Source: Kribbella catacumbae DSM 19601 | Lineage (GTDB): Bacteria; Actinomycetota; Actinomycetes; Propionibacteriales; Kribbellaceae | Direction of reading: 5' to 3' | DNA: 64,000 nt | NCBI RefSeq assembly: GCF_000372465.1 | Contig: NZ_AQUZ01000008.1 | Location: forward strand, 166,689-230,688 | In this document: positions 28,095 to 37,060 of the stretch, in pieces | Position numbering within the stretch: the stretch's first letter is position 1 | Layout: each line of letters begins with the position of its first letter | Notes under the pieces: generated by a model | Databases searched by the model: none | Told to the model about the DNA's origin: nothing | What the model saw: the letters and a program-made list of their open reading frames with translations, nothing else | Program-made: the position numbers and the translations under genes

Positions 28095-29141
28095 ATGCGG
28101 CTGGGTCTCTATCTGAACCTGTACGGCGCCGACGGCGACCGGCCGTCGCTCGAGGACGGGGTCGAACAGGCCCGGCTGGCCGAGCAGGCGGGCTTCGACT
28201 GGGTCGTGCTGGGTGAGCGGCATCTGCACCGCGCCGGCTACCACGAGATCCTCACCTCGCTGACCTGGCTGGCGGCGAAGACCGAGCGGATCGGCATCGC
28301 CACCGCCGGGATCGTGGCGCCGCTCTACCAGCCAGTCGTACTGGCCGAGACGCTCGCACATCTGGACGTCTTGTCGGGCGGGCGGCTGACCGCGGGCTTC
28401 GTGCTCGGCTACCGGCCGGAGGAGTTCGCCCTTTACGGCGTCACGCAGGCCGAGCGGGTCGCGCGGTTCGAGGAGTGTCTGGAGATCCTCACCAAGCTCT
28501 GGACCGAGGACAAGGTCAGCCACCAAGGCCGGTTCACCCAGATCGAGGACGCCTTCCTGTCGCCGCGCCCGGTGCAGAACCCAAGACCGCGGATCTGGAA
28601 CGGCGGCCGGGTCTCCGCGATGCTCGAACGCACCGCGCGGATGTGCGACGGCTGGACCACGTCGTTCAACGAGCTGGACGCCGACCTGCCGGCCAAGATC
28701 GCGGAGTACCGGTCCTATCCGCGCGGCGAGGGCACGCTCGGCGCCGAGGTGATCATCTGCCGGGAGGGCTTCTGCGCCCCGACCTCGCAGGAAGCGCGGC
28801 AAACGCTCGAGGAGCCGCTGCGCGACCTGTACGACGCCTACACCGGCTGGAAGCGGACCTCGGCCGACGGCTCGCGGTACAGCCAGGGCTGGGACGACAT
28901 CGCCGCCCGCAGCGTGATCGGCTCACCGGCCGAATGCGCCGAGCGGCTCTCGTACTACGAAGAGATGGGTGCCGACGGCATCATTCTCCGGATCCAGCCG
29001 CCTGGGATGTCCCAAGCCGACGCCCTCCGCTCGATCGAGGCCTTCGGCAACCTTCTCGCCCAAGCCTCACCCGGCGTTCATTCGCCCCCTTTTCACCCCT
29101 ACTTGACCCAGCCCGCCGATGATCTGCCATCGAAGGGGTGA
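28095..29141 (+). CDS. LLM-class flavin-dependent oxidoreductase
   Basis: 348 aa, TIM-barrel using FMN or F420. Seen: LGLYLNLYGADGDRPSLEDGVEQARLAEQAGFDWVVLGERHLH, TAGIVAPLYQPVVLAETLAHLDVLSGGRLTAGFVLGY, and PRIWNGGRVSAMLERTARMCDGWTTS. The ATG at 28095 is followed directly by this family start; an in-frame ATG nine codons upstream is weaker. The last 24 residues (from about SPGVHSPP) are encoded by the long palindrome at 29074-29160, whose second arm supplies the stop, so the natural C-terminus has probably been altered. Confidence 0.85.
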   Translation: MRLGLYLNLYGADGDRPSLEDGVEQARLAEQAGFDWVVLGERHLHRAGYHEILTSLTWLAAKTERIGIATAGIVAPLYQPVVLAETLAHLDVLSGGRLTAGFVLGYRPEEFALYGVTQAERVARFEECLEILTKLWTEDKVSHQGRFTQIEDAFLSPRPVQNPRPRIWNGGRVSAMLERTARMCDGWTTSFNELDADLPAKIAEYRSYPRGEGTLGAEVIICREGFCAPTSQEARQTLEEPLRDLYDAYTGWKRTSADGSRYSQGWDDIAARSVIGSPAECAERLSYYEEMGADGIILRIQPPGMSQADALRSIEAFGNLLAQASPGVHSPPFHPYLTQPADDLPSKG

Positions 29142-29160
29142 AAAGGGGGCGAATGAACGC
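29074..29160. repeat. 27-bp perfect palindrome, copy 1 of a shared core
   Basis: Arms 29074-29100 and 29134-29160 are perfect complements over 27 bases with a 33-base loop. Each arm contains CATTCGCCCCCTTTTCACCC (or its complement), which is also present in the palindrome at 44081-44183. It lies between the LLM and permease genes and supplies the LLM stop codon. It probably terminates transcription from both sides. Confidence 0.9.
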
Positions 29161-29173
29161 AAGAGATGGGTGG

Positions 29174-29983
29174 CTAGGCCTTGAGCCCGGTCATCGCGAT
29201 GCTGTCGGTCAGGTAGCGCTGCAGCAACCCGAAGACGAGCAGGCTGGGGATGACGGTGATGGTCGCGCCGGCCATCACCTGGTTGATCGGTACGGCCTCG
29301 CTCTGCAGGCTGGCCAGGCCGACGGTCAGCGTCTGCATCTGCGCCGACTGGCCGATCACCAGCGGCCAGAGGAAGTCGTTCCAGTGCCAGAGGAAGACGA
29401 AGATGCCGAGCGTCGCCAGCGCCGGCCGGACCAGCGGCAGGACGATCGTGCTGAACGTCCGCCACTCCGAGGCGCCGTCGATCTCGGCCGCCTCGAACAG
29501 TTCGTCCGGCAGTTGGCTGATGAACTGCCGCATCAGGAAGACCGCCTGCGAGTTCGCCAGCGTCGGCACCACCAGCCCCCAGTAGCCGTCCACCCAGCCC
29601 AGCTTCGAGACCAGGATGTACGACGGGATCAGGGTCGCCTGGAACGGCACCATCAGCGTCGCCAGGAAGGCCCAGAACATCAGCTCCCGGCCCGGGAAGC
29701 GCTTCTTCGCGAAGGCATAGCCGGCCATCGCGGCGAACAGCAGGATGAAGAGCACCGAGACGAGCGAGTAGATCAGCGAGTTGACCGTCCAGCGCGGGAT
29801 GTCCGAGCTGGACAGCACGTTGGAGAAGTTCTGCCACGTCCACCGGGACGGATTGAGCGCGTCCGGGAAGGTCTGGCCGCTCGGCGGCGCGAACGCCACC
29901 AGCACCATCGCCGCGAACGGAAGGATGGTGACGACCGCGGTCAGCACGAGCAACGTCGGCAGGGTGAGCCGGGCAGGCCGCAT
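29174..29983 (-). CDS. ABC sugar transporter permease, MalG-like (CUT1)
   Basis: 269 aa, six membrane segments. Seen: the EAA loop LPDELFEAAEIDGASEWRTFSTIVLPLVRPAL, which contacts the ATPase. Second permease of a CUT1 importer; the ATG overlaps the first permease's stop (TGATG). No ATPase gene lies nearby, so a shared MsiK-type ATPase is probably used, as is usual in actinobacteria. Confidence 0.93.
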   Translation of the reverse strand: MRPARLTLPTLLVLTAVVTILPFAAMVLVAFAPPSGQTFPDALNPSRWTWQNFSNVLSSSDIPRWTVNSLIYSLVSVLFILLFAAMAGYAFAKKRFPGRELMFWAFLATLMVPFQATLIPSYILVSKLGWVDGYWGLVVPTLANSQAVFLMRQFISQLPDELFEAAEIDGASEWRTFSTIVLPLVRPALATLGIFVFLWHWNDFLWPLVIGQSAQMQTLTVGLASLQSEAVPINQVMAGATITVIPSLLVFGLLQRYLTDSIAMTGLKA

Positions 29984-30954
29984 CAGTCGTCCCTCCCGAC
30001 CAGCCGGCGTTGGATCAGCGAGACGATCAGCACGATCAAGAACAGCACCAGCCCGATCGCGCTCGCGTAGCCGAAGTCGAAGAACTTGAAGCCGGAGTCG
30101 TAGAGCAGGTAGACGAGTGAGTAGCTGGCCCGGACCGGGCCGCCGGCGGTCATCACGTACATCGCGTCGAAGACCTGGAACGCGCCGATCGTCTCGATCA
30201 CCAGCACGAAGAACAGCACGGGCCGCAACTGCGGCAACGTGACGTAGCGGAACCGCTGCCAGATCCCGGCGCCGTCGATCATCGCGGCCTCCAGGTACGA
30301 GCGCGGGACGGCCTGCAAGCCGGCCAGCAGGATCAGCATCGAGTACCCGAAACCCTTCCAGGCAGACGTCACCGCGATCGACGACAGCACCGTACCGGCC
30401 TCTCCGAGAAAGTCGAACGGGCCGAGCGAGACCAAGCCGAGCAGGCCGTTGAGCAGGCCGTCCTCGGCGTTGTAGATCCACTTCCAGATCACGGCCGCGA
30501 GCACGATGCTGGTGACGTAGGGCAGGAAGAAGACGCCGCGGAAGAAGCCGCGGCTCCAGACCACCTGCTGCAGCAGCAGCGCGGTACCGAGGGAGAGCAG
30601 GACGGTGAGCGGAACGAAGATCACCGTGTAGGTCAAGGTGACCAGCAGGCTCTCGTGGAAGAGCTTGTCCTCGAGCAGTCGCGAATAGTTGTCAAAGGCA
30701 ATGAAAGTCCACTGGCCGCTGAGCCGGTAGTCGGTCAGTGACAGCAGGAACGCGCCGATGACCGGGACGAACCGGAAGATCACGAACAGCACCAGCATCG
30801 GTGCCACGAACAACAATCCGGCCAGCGACCGCCGCCACGGCGACAGGTCCCGGCGCGCCGCCCTCGCGGCCGGGCCTGTCGCCTGGCTCTCGCCCCCAGG
30901 GGGTGCCGCGCGGCCTCCCTCCGTCATTGCCGCGCGACCTCCCCTCGGGCTCAC
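29983..30954 (-). CDS. ABC sugar transporter permease, MalF-like (CUT1)
   Basis: 323 aa; a disordered Gly/Ala/Arg-rich N-terminus of about 40 residues precedes six membrane segments. Seen: EAA loop AVPRSYLEAAMIDGAGIWQRFRYVTLPQLRPVL. The GTG at 30954 overlaps the binding-protein stop (GTGA); an ATG at 30927 with GGGGAGG upstream is the alternative start. Partner of the other permease. Confidence 0.92.
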   Translation of the reverse strand: MSPRGGRAAMTEGGRAAPPGGESQATGPAARAARRDLSPWRRSLAGLLFVAPMLVLFVIFRFVPVIGAFLLSLTDYRLSGQWTFIAFDNYSRLLEDKLFHESLLVTLTYTVIFVPLTVLLSLGTALLLQQVVWSRGFFRGVFFLPYVTSIVLAAVIWKWIYNAEDGLLNGLLGLVSLGPFDFLGEAGTVLSSIAVTSAWKGFGYSMLILLAGLQAVPRSYLEAAMIDGAGIWQRFRYVTLPQLRPVLFFVLVIETIGAFQVFDAMYVMTAGGPVRASYSLVYLLYDSGFKFFDFGYASAIGLVLFLIVLIVSLIQRRLVGRDD

Positions 30955-32213
30955 CGCTGTCTCGACAGCAGTTCGTCTGCCTGCTTCGCAGCGTCATCCA
31001 GGGCCTGTTGAGGCGTCTTCTTGCCGGTCAGCGCGGCCTGCAGTTCGGCCGCGAGCAGCGAGTTCACCTGCCGGGCGACCGCGTTCGGCTCACCGGGGAA
31101 GGCGAACTCGAGGGCCGAGGAGAACTTCTCCGCCACCGCGTCCTTGGCCGGTACCTTCGCGTCGGTCCGCGGCGACAGGAAGCCGGCCGTCGTACCGAGG
31201 CTGACCACCTGCTTGGGGTCGATCATGAAGGACAGGAACTTCTCCGCGCCGGCGATGTTCTTCGACGCGGCGTTCACGCCCAGCCCACCGGGCAACCCGA
31301 AGCCGACCTGCTTCTTGCCTTGCAGCGGCATCCCGATGATGACGTTGTCGGCGCCCCAGGTGGTGGCTGCCATCTTGGCGTCCGACGGGGTGTTGGTGAA
31401 GCCCATCGCCACCTGCTGCTTGCCGAGCGCCGCGTCGGCGACCACGTTGCCGTTGGTCAGCGCGCTCTTCGGGATCGCGCCCTCGTTGAACAGGCTGGTC
31501 AGGAAGGTCAGCGCCTCGACGCCCGGTGCCTCGTTGAAGGTGGCCTTCTTGCCGTCGTCGGAGAAGACCTTGCCGCCGGCCTGCCAGAGCAGCGGGTAGA
31601 AGTTCAGGTTCTGCGTCGCGCTCGGCGAGGCCGAGTAGTCGAGCGTGGCGACGCCGGCCGCCTTGAGCTTCGGCGCGGCCGCCTTGATCTCGTCCCAGGT
31701 CTGCGGCGGGGTCGTGATCCCGGCCTTGTCGAGCAACTTCTTGTTGTACATCGTCGTGGTGACCGTGTGGTAGATCGGCGCGGCGTAGGCCTTGCCGTCG
31801 ACGGTCAGCGCGGTGATCGCGCCGGGCAGGAAGTTGCTCTTGGCCGGCTCGAGCACCTTGTCGACCGGCGACAGCGACCCGTTCTTCACGTACTGCGGGA
31901 CCTGGTCGGGGTTCAGTACGACGACGTCCGGGCCCTTGCCGCCGGAGAAGGCGGTGGCGAGCTTCTGGTCACGCTGGTCCCAGGGCTGCTGCTCGATCTT
32001 CAGGTCGGTCCCGGAGTTGGCCGCCTCGAAGTCCTTCTCGATCTGGGACCAGTAGGCGCTGCTGGCCTGTTGGTCGGCGATCACCGGATACATCCAGACG
32101 GTGACGGTGCCGGAGGACGACGGCGACTCCTCGGAGCCGCCGCAGGCCGTGAGCGATGCCGCGACCGCGAACGCGGTGAGCGGAGCCAGGTAGCGGCTGA
32201 CTTTGGTTTTCAT
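30951..32213 (-). CDS. ABC sugar-binding lipoprotein (CUT1)
   Basis: 420 aa, extracytoplasmic solute-binding protein. Seen: lipobox VAASLTACGG, with Cys24 as lipidation site, then VTVWMYPVIADQQASSAYWSQIEKDFEAANS and GVGKVFSDDGKKATFNEAPGVEALTFLTSLF-like regions typical of MalE-group proteins. First gene of the importer operon (binding protein, MalF-like, MalG-like). Upstream operator c lies about 50 bases before the start. The sugar bound is unknown. Confidence 0.93.
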   Translation of the reverse strand: MKTKVSRYLAPLTAFAVAASLTACGGSEESPSSSGTVTVWMYPVIADQQASSAYWSQIEKDFEAANSGTDLKIEQQPWDQRDQKLATAFSGGKGPDVVVLNPDQVPQYVKNGSLSPVDKVLEPAKSNFLPGAITALTVDGKAYAAPIYHTVTTTMYNKKLLDKAGITTPPQTWDEIKAAAPKLKAAGVATLDYSASPSATQNLNFYPLLWQAGGKVFSDDGKKATFNEAPGVEALTFLTSLFNEGAIPKSALTNGNVVADAALGKQQVAMGFTNTPSDAKMAATTWGADNVIIGMPLQGKKQVGFGLPGGLGVNAASKNIAGAEKFLSFMIDPKQVVSLGTTAGFLSPRTDAKVPAKDAVAEKFSSALEFAFPGEPNAVARQVNSLLAAELQAALTGKKTPQQALDDAAKQADELLSRQR

Positions 32214-32260
32214 CGGACCCCTTTTGTCCAGAGATGAACCGACTGACGAGTGCCCGGACT

Positions 32261-32283
32261 AATAACGGTCCTGGCCGAAACTA
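32261..32283. promoter_or_regulatory. Island operator c
   Basis: AATAACGGTCCTGGCCGAAA shares the GGTC-NN-GNCC core and flanks with operator d (34341-34360) and the other island sites. It is 54 bases before the binding-protein gene start. Confidence 0.6.
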
Positions 32284-32303
32284 CTGGGGCGGGTTTTAAG
32301 CTG

Positions 32304-34316
32304 TCAACGATTTAGATCGATCCGGAACAGCTGTGCCCCGGTTGTGACCAACAGTTGGTTGTTGCCGCGGACCGCGAGGCGGCGGTTCGGGTGGGTGATG
32401 AAGACCGGCGGCGTGGTGCGCTGCCAGGGCTGGAGCTTGTAGATCCGGTTGCCGTCGATTCCGGCGTACAGCGCGTCGCGGGTGGCCACGATGTCACCGC
32501 CGGCCGTGGTCGTGCCCAGGTCGAAGCGGCGCTTGAGCCGGCCGCGGAGGGTGTCGACGGCGAAGATCGTCTTGCCGGCCACACCCCAGAGCAGCCCGTC
32601 CGGGCCCAGCGCGACCGAGCTGACCGTGCCGGCGCCGGTGATCGGGGTCTCCCAGAGCTTGCGCGAGTGCCGTACGTCCCAGGCGAAGACGGTGCCCTCG
32701 GTCCGGGTCGGCGGGGTCGTGCTGAGACCGCCGGTGATCGAAGTACCGCCGTACACGATGTTCCTGTCGGCGGCGAGGCCGAAGACGCTCTGGTCCTGGA
32801 CGACGTTGCGGAAGACCTGCGTCGTGCCCGCCACCGGGTCGTGGATCGCCAGCGCGCCGCCGAGCCGGTCGCCCTCGGGGACGGTGCCGATCGCGATCTT
32901 GCCGTCCACCTCGACGATCGTCCGGGCCCGCATCTGCAGGTCTGCCTTCATGTTGACCCGGAGCTTGGGGTTGTCCGGCGTACCGGGTGGTCCGGGCGAG
33001 TACTCCGGACTGCTCCACGGCTTGGTGCGGTCGTAGGAGTAGACGCGAGCCTCGGGGTAGTTGCCGATCCAGACCTTGCCGTCGGACGCCTCCAGGATCG
33101 CCTCGGTCTGCGAGAACCGGTTGAAGGTGGACGCGCCGGTCGCCGGATCGACGATCGCGACACCGCCGTTGAGGAAGCCGCCGGCGTACACCGACTCCTT
33201 GCCGCCGGCCACCGACAGGATCTCGATCGGTTCGCGGCGGACCGCCGACTGGAAGATCTCGGACTTTCCGGTCTGCGGGTTGTAGCGGAACAGCTCGCCG
33301 CGCCACAGCGTCCCGACGATGCTCTTGCCCGGGTAGTCGGGCAGGCCGAGCTCGGCCCAGCCGATCGCGCGGGCGTTCTGGATCCGGCCGGTGAAGGTGA
33401 GGCCGGTGCCGGTCAGCGTCTTCGTCGCCGGGTCGTAGCGCTTGAGCTCACTCTGCTGGATCAGGTAGATCTCGCCGCTGTCGCCGACCGGCGAGATGTC
33501 GAGGCCGTGCGACGCGGGGATCTCGTCGACCCACGCGCGGGTGGCGAGGTCGTAGACGAAGGTCGGACCCGGGTACGCCGTACTGAAGCGCGCGTAGAGC
33601 CTGCCGGCGCGGGCGTTGAGGTCGTAGACGGCGACGTTCTTGATGTCCGGAAGCCCTGGTGGGGTTGGGATTTCGGTCACTGCGCCGCTGACCGGGTCGA
33701 GCTCGGCGAGGTGGGCGTCGGGGTTCGTGCCGGCGTAGACCTTGCCATTGGCATAGTCGATGCTCTTGACGTACGGCTGGCCCGCGATGATCTGGCCGTA
33801 GTCGCGCACCGCGCCGCTGGCGGCGTCGTACCGGAAGATGCGGCCGCCCGGGTAGGTGCCGCCGTACACGTTGCCCTGGGGGTCGGTGGTCAGCCGCCAG
33901 ATGAAGCCCTCGCTGGCGATCGGGCGACCGAGGTCCTCGACGGTGTTGCCGCTGCCGGGACGCCAACGGTAGAGGTGCCCGTTGTTGTAGGTGCCGGCGT
34001 AGATCGTGCCGTCGGGGGCTGCCGTGACGGCGTAACCGGCGTCGGCGCCGGGGAGCGGTGCCGAGACCAGGCTGGCGCCGGTGGCCGGGTCGATTGCGTT
34101 CAGGTAGCCCGGTTTGCCGGCGGAGATGTTCCAGATGGCTGCCTTGCCGTTCGGGCCGGGGGCAACGGTGCCGCCGATCAGGAGCACGTCGGAGAGTGGG
34201 ATCCCCAGCGGTACTGCGGTGGGCGGCGGTGGTGGGTTACCTGCTTCCGCCGCGGTCAGGGGGGCCATGAGCAGGACGGCAAGTGCCGTCGTCAGGAGCG
34301 CACGCGCTGATCGCAT
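32304..34316 (-). CDS. Secreted PQQ-like/WD-type beta-propeller protein
   Basis: 670 aa. Seen: signal peptide MRSARALLTTALAVLLMAPLTAAEAG, then many blade-type repeats such as GTIYAGTYNNGHLYRWRPGSG, GNVYGGTYPGGRIFRYDAASG and GKVYAGTNPDAHLAELDPVSG, each about 45-50 residues with a Tyr/Gly-rich strand. There are no catalytic residues of lyases or hydrolases that can be named. It may bind or process the substrate outside the cell. It has its own operator (d) and is transcribed apart from the importer operon. Confidence 0.85.
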   Translation of the reverse strand: MRSARALLTTALAVLLMAPLTAAEAGNPPPPPTAVPLGIPLSDVLLIGGTVAPGPNGKAAIWNISAGKPGYLNAIDPATGASLVSAPLPGADAGYAVTAAPDGTIYAGTYNNGHLYRWRPGSGNTVEDLGRPIASEGFIWRLTTDPQGNVYGGTYPGGRIFRYDAASGAVRDYGQIIAGQPYVKSIDYANGKVYAGTNPDAHLAELDPVSGAVTEIPTPPGLPDIKNVAVYDLNARAGRLYARFSTAYPGPTFVYDLATRAWVDEIPASHGLDISPVGDSGEIYLIQQSELKRYDPATKTLTGTGLTFTGRIQNARAIGWAELGLPDYPGKSIVGTLWRGELFRYNPQTGKSEIFQSAVRREPIEILSVAGGKESVYAGGFLNGGVAIVDPATGASTFNRFSQTEAILEASDGKVWIGNYPEARVYSYDRTKPWSSPEYSPGPPGTPDNPKLRVNMKADLQMRARTIVEVDGKIAIGTVPEGDRLGGALAIHDPVAGTTQVFRNVVQDQSVFGLAADRNIVYGGTSITGGLSTTPPTRTEGTVFAWDVRHSRKLWETPITGAGTVSSVALGPDGLLWGVAGKTIFAVDTLRGRLKRRFDLGTTTAGGDIVATRDALYAGIDGNRIYKLQPWQRTTPPVFITHPNRRLAVRGNNQLLVTTGAQLFRIDLNR

Positions 34317-34340
34317 CGGGGATGCCTCCAGGGGAAATGA

Positions 34341-34360
34341 ATAACGGTCTTGTCCGAAAG
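34341..34360. promoter_or_regulatory. Island operator d
   Basis: ATAACGGTCTTGTCCGAAAG, 25 bases before the beta-propeller start, matches operator c closely (AATAACGGTCYTGKCCGAAA) and fits the GGTC-NN-GNCC pattern. Confidence 0.6.
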
Positions 34361-34486
34361 TACAGCTCCGGTCGGTGATCGAGTCAAGGTTTCGATGACG
34401 ACCAGTAGTGACGACCGTTGATCGCCTGGACCGCCGGGTTTTCGGCCTCGGCCGATAAGTGCCCGGGGATTGGGCCGGGGAGTGGC

Positions 34487-35281
34487 TCAGGGATTGGGGA
34501 GGCGGCTGAGCAGCCGTTCGAGCATCTCCCGGGTGGCGGCGAAGTAGCTGTTCTCGCGGGTCAGCGCGCGGTGGAAGGCGGCCAGCTCGGCGGGGGAGAT
34601 CGTGTTCGAGAAGGTGCTGATCTCGGTCAGGTCGAGGCGGCGATTGAACAGGTGCACGGTGTCGCGCCAGCGGTGCAGCAACGTGACGAGGTCGGCGTCG
34701 CGATGCCGGCTGAGCGCGCCGGACACCAGCGCGAGGTCGACGGCCGAGACGACCAGCCGGGGATAGACCTGGCGCTGGGTCGGGGTCCGCGGGGCGAACC
34801 GCTCGTCGGACAGCAACCGGGTGTTCTCCTGCAACTCGTCAGCCACAGCCCGCAGTACGCCGGTACGCCGCTCCGCCTCCGCGGTCAGCCGCTCGACGAA
34901 GATGCCGGTCAATCCAGCCACCAGGGTCAGCGAGTTGACCGCCGGCTCCCAGCGACTGTTGTCCGGCCAGAAGAACCAGCTGACGCCCAGTACGAACGCC
35001 AAAGCCAGCAACCCATAGCTGACCGCCGTCACCACCGTCCGCCGATACCCCGCCCACCGCGCATCTCCTCGCGCGGATCGAAGAACCCCCAGCAGCACCC
35101 GCAAACCTGCAAGCACCCGCCACCGATCCCGCCGCAAACTCCCAACGTCAGCCACGGCACTCTCAACCCCAGCCGCAGCACCGCCAGCCGCGCCGCCTCC
35201 GGCTCCGGTCGCGCCACCGGCGTTGCTCTCGCCTTGCGAGGCTGCCGGGTCGGGTTTCGGCGTACGGGGGTCTTGGGTCAT
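34487..35281 (-). CDS. Two-segment membrane protein coupled to the EgtD-like gene
   Basis: 264 aa, unknown. Seen: Pro/Gly/Ala-rich N-terminus of about 45 residues, membrane segments VSYGLLALAFVLGVSWFF (about 92-109) and LTLVAGLTGIFVERL (about 120-134), then a helical cytoplasmic half with an AEAERRTGVLRAVADELQENTRLLSDERFAP stretch. The ATG at 35281 overlaps the methyltransferase stop (ATGA), so they are cotranslated. It may anchor or regulate that enzyme; function not recognised. Confidence 0.75.
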   Translation of the reverse strand: MTQDPRTPKPDPAASQGESNAGGATGAGGGAAGGAAAGVESAVADVGSLRRDRWRVLAGLRVLLGVLRSARGDARWAGYRRTVVTAVSYGLLALAFVLGVSWFFWPDNSRWEPAVNSLTLVAGLTGIFVERLTAEAERRTGVLRAVADELQENTRLLSDERFAPRTPTQRQVYPRLVVSAVDLALVSGALSRHRDADLVTLLHRWRDTVHLFNRRLDLTEISTFSNTISPAELAAFHRALTRENSYFAATREMLERLLSRLPNP

Positions 35282-36432
35282 TGCGCCCAGATGTCGTCGG
35301 CGAGGGTGTTGATGGTTTCGGCGGCGGTGCCGGGAGCCAGCAGGAGGAGGTCGAGGCCGAACGGGGTGGGGCGGTGGGTGTAGCGGAAGCCGGAGTGGGC
35401 GTGCTCGATCGGGGTGAGGCCGCACTCGGCGGTCAGCTTCTTCAGCCGCTCGGTGGAGAACTTCCGGGTGGTGTAGAGCAGGATCGTGTCCTCCGGATCG
35501 AGCACCACCTCGGTGTGATCGGGCAGTCCCATCACGATCGGCTCGTCGGTGTTGTTGTGCCACACGATCTTGACCCGCAGTGCGTCGTTGTTCTCGACCT
35601 CGCCGCGAAAGTCGATCCGGTCGTAGTCGATCTTCAGATCCGTGTTGTACCGCAGCGTACTCGTGACGAACTCCGCGAACGCCCGCGTCTGGTGGTACTC
35701 GTCGGCGGCCGCGTTCGCCGCCGCCTGGTCCAGGCTGCTCGTACTGGCGACCTCGAGCAACAGCCGGTCCTGCGGCCGCAGTGCCCGGGTGATGGTGGCC
35801 AGCATCTCCTGGTCGCTCTCGAAGTTGGCCAGCGTGTTGCCGGTCAGCGTGTAGAGGATCGGATCGTCACCGACCAGCCGGCTCAGCATCTCGCCGAGCT
35901 CTTTCATGTTGTCCCAGATCGAGAAGTCGAGCTGCACCGGCAGCACCTGCGTGGTCGGGAAGCCGACGCCACGGACCGGCTCCAGGCTGCCCATCCGGAG
36001 CATCTCGGAGCTCATGTCGACGGGGATGTAGAACATGTTCGGGTTCCGCTGGTACAGGTCGGACAGGATGGTGCGATCCTTCACGCCGGTCCCGACGCCA
36101 AGGCTGACGAAGTGGAAGCCGCCCCGGTCCACGTGCGGCCGGACCCGGCGCCAGTGCCGCAGGAACGACTCCGCGCCGGCCTTCATCACCAGGTAGAACG
36201 GGTCCTTGGTCGCGTTCGCCCAGGCGATCGTCGGGCCGATACCCCAGTAGGAGAAGCCCGAGGTGATCTGCTTGCCGTCGCCGGTCCGCGAGAACGGCCC
36301 GCGCAGGTCACCGGTCAACGTTGCCAGCTTGTCGGTCTGATCCTCGCCGGTCAGCACCAGCGACCAGGCGAAGTCGTCGTCGGCGAGCGCCTGCTCGAGC
36401 TTGCGGATCACATGCACCGGCTCGTCGGTCAC
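35278..36432 (-). CDS. EgtD-like SAM-dependent methyltransferase (Methyltransf_33 family)
   Basis: 384 aa. Seen: SAM-binding SLGVGTGVKDRTIL, YIPVDMSSEMLRMG, TLTGNTLANFESDQEML and LLEVASTSS, in the order found in histidine N-alpha-methyltransferase EgtD. It is longer than typical EgtD (about 320 aa), and the other ergothioneine genes are absent here, so the methyl acceptor may differ. The next gene overlaps its stop by four bases. Confidence 0.78.
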   Translation of the reverse strand: MTDEPVHVIRKLEQALADDDFAWSLVLTGEDQTDKLATLTGDLRGPFSRTGDGKQITSGFSYWGIGPTIAWANATKDPFYLVMKAGAESFLRHWRRVRPHVDRGGFHFVSLGVGTGVKDRTILSDLYQRNPNMFYIPVDMSSEMLRMGSLEPVRGVGFPTTQVLPVQLDFSIWDNMKELGEMLSRLVGDDPILYTLTGNTLANFESDQEMLATITRALRPQDRLLLEVASTSSLDQAAANAAADEYHQTRAFAEFVTSTLRYNTDLKIDYDRIDFRGEVENNDALRVKIVWHNNTDEPIVMGLPDHTEVVLDPEDTILLYTTRKFSTERLKKLTAECGLTPIEHAHSGFRYTHRPTPFGLDLLLLAPGTAAETINTLADDIWAQ

Positions 36433-36547
36433 GTTGTTACCCCTCCCAAGGTGAGAGGTCAGGTTACCGGTTGACCACGCTCCGCGCAGGTAGGAAAAGC
36501 CCTGGCCGCCGGTACTCCGCTCCGGCTCGGCAGGGCCGCCGAGTCGA

Positions 36548-36748
36548 TCAGACCGTTTTCACCGCGTCGGCCTCGCGGCCCTTGGGTCCGTCCACGACCT
36601 CGAACTCGACCTGCTGGCCGTCCTCGAGCGTCTTGTACCCGTCGGAGACGATCTTGCTCCAGTGGACGAACACGTCGTCCTGGCCGTCGACGGCGAGAAA
36701 GCCGTAGCCCTTGTCGGCGTTGAACCACTTCACGGTGCCGCGCACCAT
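36548..36748 (-). CDS. Cold shock domain protein
   Basis: 66 aa, RNA/ssDNA-binding beta-barrel. Seen: RNP1 [18 protein letters not shown]2 DVFVHWSKI, and ending [10 protein letters not shown]. His-Trp in RNP2 is a variation on the usual His-Phe. Not in an operon. A hairpin GTTGACC/GGTCAAC lies 70-88 bases upstream in the leader, as is common for cold-shock transcripts. Confidence 0.93.
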   Translation of the reverse strand: MVRGTVKWFNADKGYGFLAVDGQDDVFVHWSKIVSDGYKTLEDGQQVEFEVVDGPKGREADAVKTV

Positions 36749-36880
36749 ACCAACTCCCGTAAACCTTCAACGGAACCCGCTGACCGGACCCCTCGGGTGC
36801 CCGGCACCGGTGAACCGGTTGACCGAGCGGTCAACAAGACTAACTCAGCGCCCGATACAACGTGCGAGAAGCACAGGACA

Positions 36881-37060
36881 CTAGCTGCGGTGGGAGGCGG
36901 CGAGGCCGATGATGCCTGCGGCAACCAACAGGAGGGCCGCGGTCAGGCCGAGGTCGTCGGTCTGGACCACGCCGTTGTCGTTCAGGATCCAGATGGTGGC
37001 GCCGCCGGACAGGACGGTGCCGGCGATGATGCCCGGGACGTCCGGCTTGATCTTCCTCAT
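36881..37060 (-). CDS. Small membrane protein, 59 aa
   Basis: Two hydrophobic segments (VPGIIAGTVLSGGATIWIL and LTAALLLVAAGIIGLAA). The ATG overlaps the preceding stop (TGATG), so it is coupled to the PspC-domain protein gene. Resembles the small hydrophobic proteins often encoded beside PspC proteins. Confidence 0.75.
   Translation of the reverse strand: MRKIKPDVPGIIAGTVLSGGATIWILNDNGVVQTDDLGLTAALLLVAAGIIGLAASHRS

Noticed and set aside
32355..34310. 651-aa rightward open frame
   Set aside because: Antisense to the secreted beta-propeller gene; Arg/Asp-rich composition without domain.
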